In this document: in pieces, positions 7,401 to 7,579 of the stretch
How positions within the stretch are numbered: position 1 is the stretch's first letter
Layout of the letters: each line of letters starts with the position of its first letter
From: JBBPYR01 sp038199755
GTDB lineage: Bacteria; Chloroflexota; Ktedonobacteria; Ktedonobacterales; Ktedonobacteraceae
DNA length: 7,579 nt
Reading direction: 5' to 3'
NCBI GenBank assembly: GCA_038199755.1
Contig: JBBPYR010000059.1
Coordinates: 1-7,579, forward strand
Notes under the pieces: model-generated
What the model was told of the DNA's origin: nothing
The model's database searches: none
Seen by the model: the letters and a program-made list of their open reading frames with translations, nothing else
Position numbers and translations under genes: made by a program

Positions 7401-7579
7401 GAGTTCAACGACCGCCATTCCCAAGCCCGCGCCTATCATCACTTAGGCATGGTGGCTCAAGAACAACGCCTGTGGCCTCAAGCCGAGCAGTACTTCCAGC
7501 AAGCCTTACAGATCAAGATCGAGTTCAACGACCGCTATGGGCAAGCCAGCACCTATCATCACTTAGGCATCGTTGCTCA
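4419..7579 (+). CDS. CHAT protease / NB-ARC-like STAND NTPase / TPR protein, partial (C-terminus off the right edge)
   Basis: ATG 4419 opens an uninterrupted frame of 1053 codons that runs off the window. Residues about 35-430 form a CHAT (caspase-like) protease domain. It has an EIAGEPAFHRWHWEAL segment ahead of the core, LNILIVTARPAG (155-166), HFDVHGG with catalytic His227, and AILNACQSAK with catalytic Cys324. A Gln/Glu/Lys-rich insert (241-263) lies between His and Cys. FVGRD (456-460) begins the NTPase: Walker A GMGGAGKTT (481-489, Lys487), Walker B LLILDNLE (Asp565), LLGSRGG (Ser607-Arg608, the TSR-like position) and GFPLA (665-669). A winged-helix-like segment follows (about 705-803), then helices and TPRs from about 915 with a 40-residue period. 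This is the effector-switch-sensor plan of STAND proteins in bacterial immunity or programmed death. The expected mode is ligand binding by TPRs, ATP-driven oligomerisation and target cleavage by CHAT; none of this is shown for this protein. Codon use becomes more AT-rich after about 7000. Confidence 0.93.
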   Translation, partial: MTLITIRERTPVGPNGENATISFDNGPLYQLTISDPFEQKQEQALEWYFEKHLEYPFTDQVKAQDCAKSVSIYGEKLFKQVFADKDVYSDYRDCLRNGLTTVEIEIAGEPAFHRWHWEALKDPKQEHPLVLEATMVRKNITPHNRKVTLRPSTTLNILIVTARPAGKDDVGYRTISHPMVEALRSSGVPAQIDILRPGTYQSLYEHLRESTAKHGAGYYHVIHFDVHGGVLSYDEYKWLQEGREPQKQEQQEGQQEQQKQKPKINPYTYKGTSFESTLIEPYTDEKAFLAFEQVDSDKPDLIEASILASLLIEHHIPIAILNACQSAKQVGSSSETSLGSRLVASGVQMVLAMGYSVTVTAAALLMETLYTQLLAKQPLATAIRFARQELYNRKQRRAHYGQMIELEDWLLPVVYQNQAQNLTMKDFTPAEAASYYSQQAEREQEWQQSHQPTYGFVGRDVDILQLEKRLLTKRNIVLVRGMGGAGKTTLLQHLRIWWQTTGLVASVCYFGYDERAWTRQQLLNDIGKKLLSPAQYAAFQPLPLATQQAMLAQRLRSERHLLILDNLESITGSPLAIPNTLPLQEQRDLHSFLKALAGGKTLVLLGSRGGEAWLSEQTFADNRYDLPGLDSEAASILAERILERHHATNYRKDPDLRHLLKLLDGFPLALEVVLPNLTHQTPAQILAALQAGNIELDKGDSQQKTESIIRCIDYSHSNLSPTAQQLLLCLAPFTSVINQNLLENYTKQLKQQPALANLPFADWPTVLQEAQNWGLLSTDPEIPVTGYLRLQPVLPYFLRNRLNTPDQAATKAAIETAFRQHYDGIGDALYDLLEAKEPDERLLGRYLTKLEYENLMTALNLALAAQVSILNIYRALTFYLDTTQEHQLGLQLAEHALKRLEQYPQEQITGELAFEFVGIIDTVAQRQMQLKQYEEAEKSYQKALTAHFAIKTLSEDDAKKQSASIYHHLGMVAQEQRLWPQAEQYFQQALQIYIEFNDRHSQARAYHHLGMVAQEQRLWPQAEQYFQQALQIKIEFNDRYGQASTYHHLGIVA
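7317..7579 (+). repeat. Tandem 120-bp repeats encoding near-identical TPR units
   Basis: Units begin at 7317, 7437 and 7557 (the last cut by the edge), each encoding 40 residues of the form YHHLGMVAQEQ, then RLWPQAEQYFQQALQI and a linker. Units 1 and 2 differ at 12 of 120 bases, and their first 50 bases are identical. The third differs from them at two of its 23 visible bases. Differences cluster in the linker codons (IYIEF versus IKIEF, RHSQAR versus RYGQAS). The preceding TPR-like unit (about 7165-7316) is diverged. The array probably continues past the window. Confidence 0.95.

Noticed and set aside
7317..7579. Tandem repeats considered as a CRISPR or non-coding repeat array
   Set aside because: The 120-bp period is a multiple of three, stays in the open frame and encodes canonical TPR helices. 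There are no short repeats with unique spacers.

Overview
The window is bacterial, about 7.6 kb, GC-rich in its coding parts, and almost entirely plus-strand. The best guess at its source is a Chloroflexota bacterium of the Ktedonobacter type. This rests on a yggS-DUF6391-yggT run, a lipobox-bearing secreted phosphoesterase with little sign of an outer membrane lifestyle, and a large CHAT / NB-ARC-like / TPR protein of the sort abundant in multicellular, large-genome bacteria. The taxonomic call is inference; no rRNA or other marker is present.

Layout. (1) Positions 1-350, minus strand: N-terminal part of a small general-stress-protein (17M-like) domain protein, cut by the window's left edge. 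(2) Positions 351-609: a divergent intergenic region with candidate promoters for both sides and a possible 16-codon leader ORF. (3) Positions 610-2123: a tight three-gene plus-strand operon, consisting of the PLP homeostasis protein YggS, a DUF6391-like membrane protein and a YggT-family membrane protein. It is closed by a strong 18-bp-stem terminator with a T-rich tail. (4) Positions 2290-3753: a predicted lipoprotein phosphoesterase of the phospholipase C / AcpA type, followed by a long, nearly perfect hairpin that lacks a T-tract. (5) Positions 4007-7579: a two-gene accessory unit. It comprises an unrecognised 115-residue protein with one hydrophobic segment, then 64 bases later a very large gene that is still open at the right edge (1053 codons seen).

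The large gene encodes a CHAT protease-like domain (His227/Cys324), a STAND/NB-ARC-type NTPase (Walker A around Lys487, Walker B around Asp565, GFPLA motif at 665-669), a winged-helix-like segment and C-terminal TPRs. The TPRs are built from 120-bp units about 90% identical at DNA level. This is the effector-switch-sensor layout of STAND immune or conflict proteins: the TPRs would sense a ligand, the NTPase would oligomerise and the CHAT domain would cleave a target. The upstream small protein is probably co-transcribed with it and is a candidate partner, membrane anchor or substrate. This two-gene unit is the most interesting part of the window.

The left part (stress protein, yggS operon, phosphoesterase) looks like ordinary chromosomal background. 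No tRNA, rRNA, CRISPR array, insertion sequence or integrase is visible.
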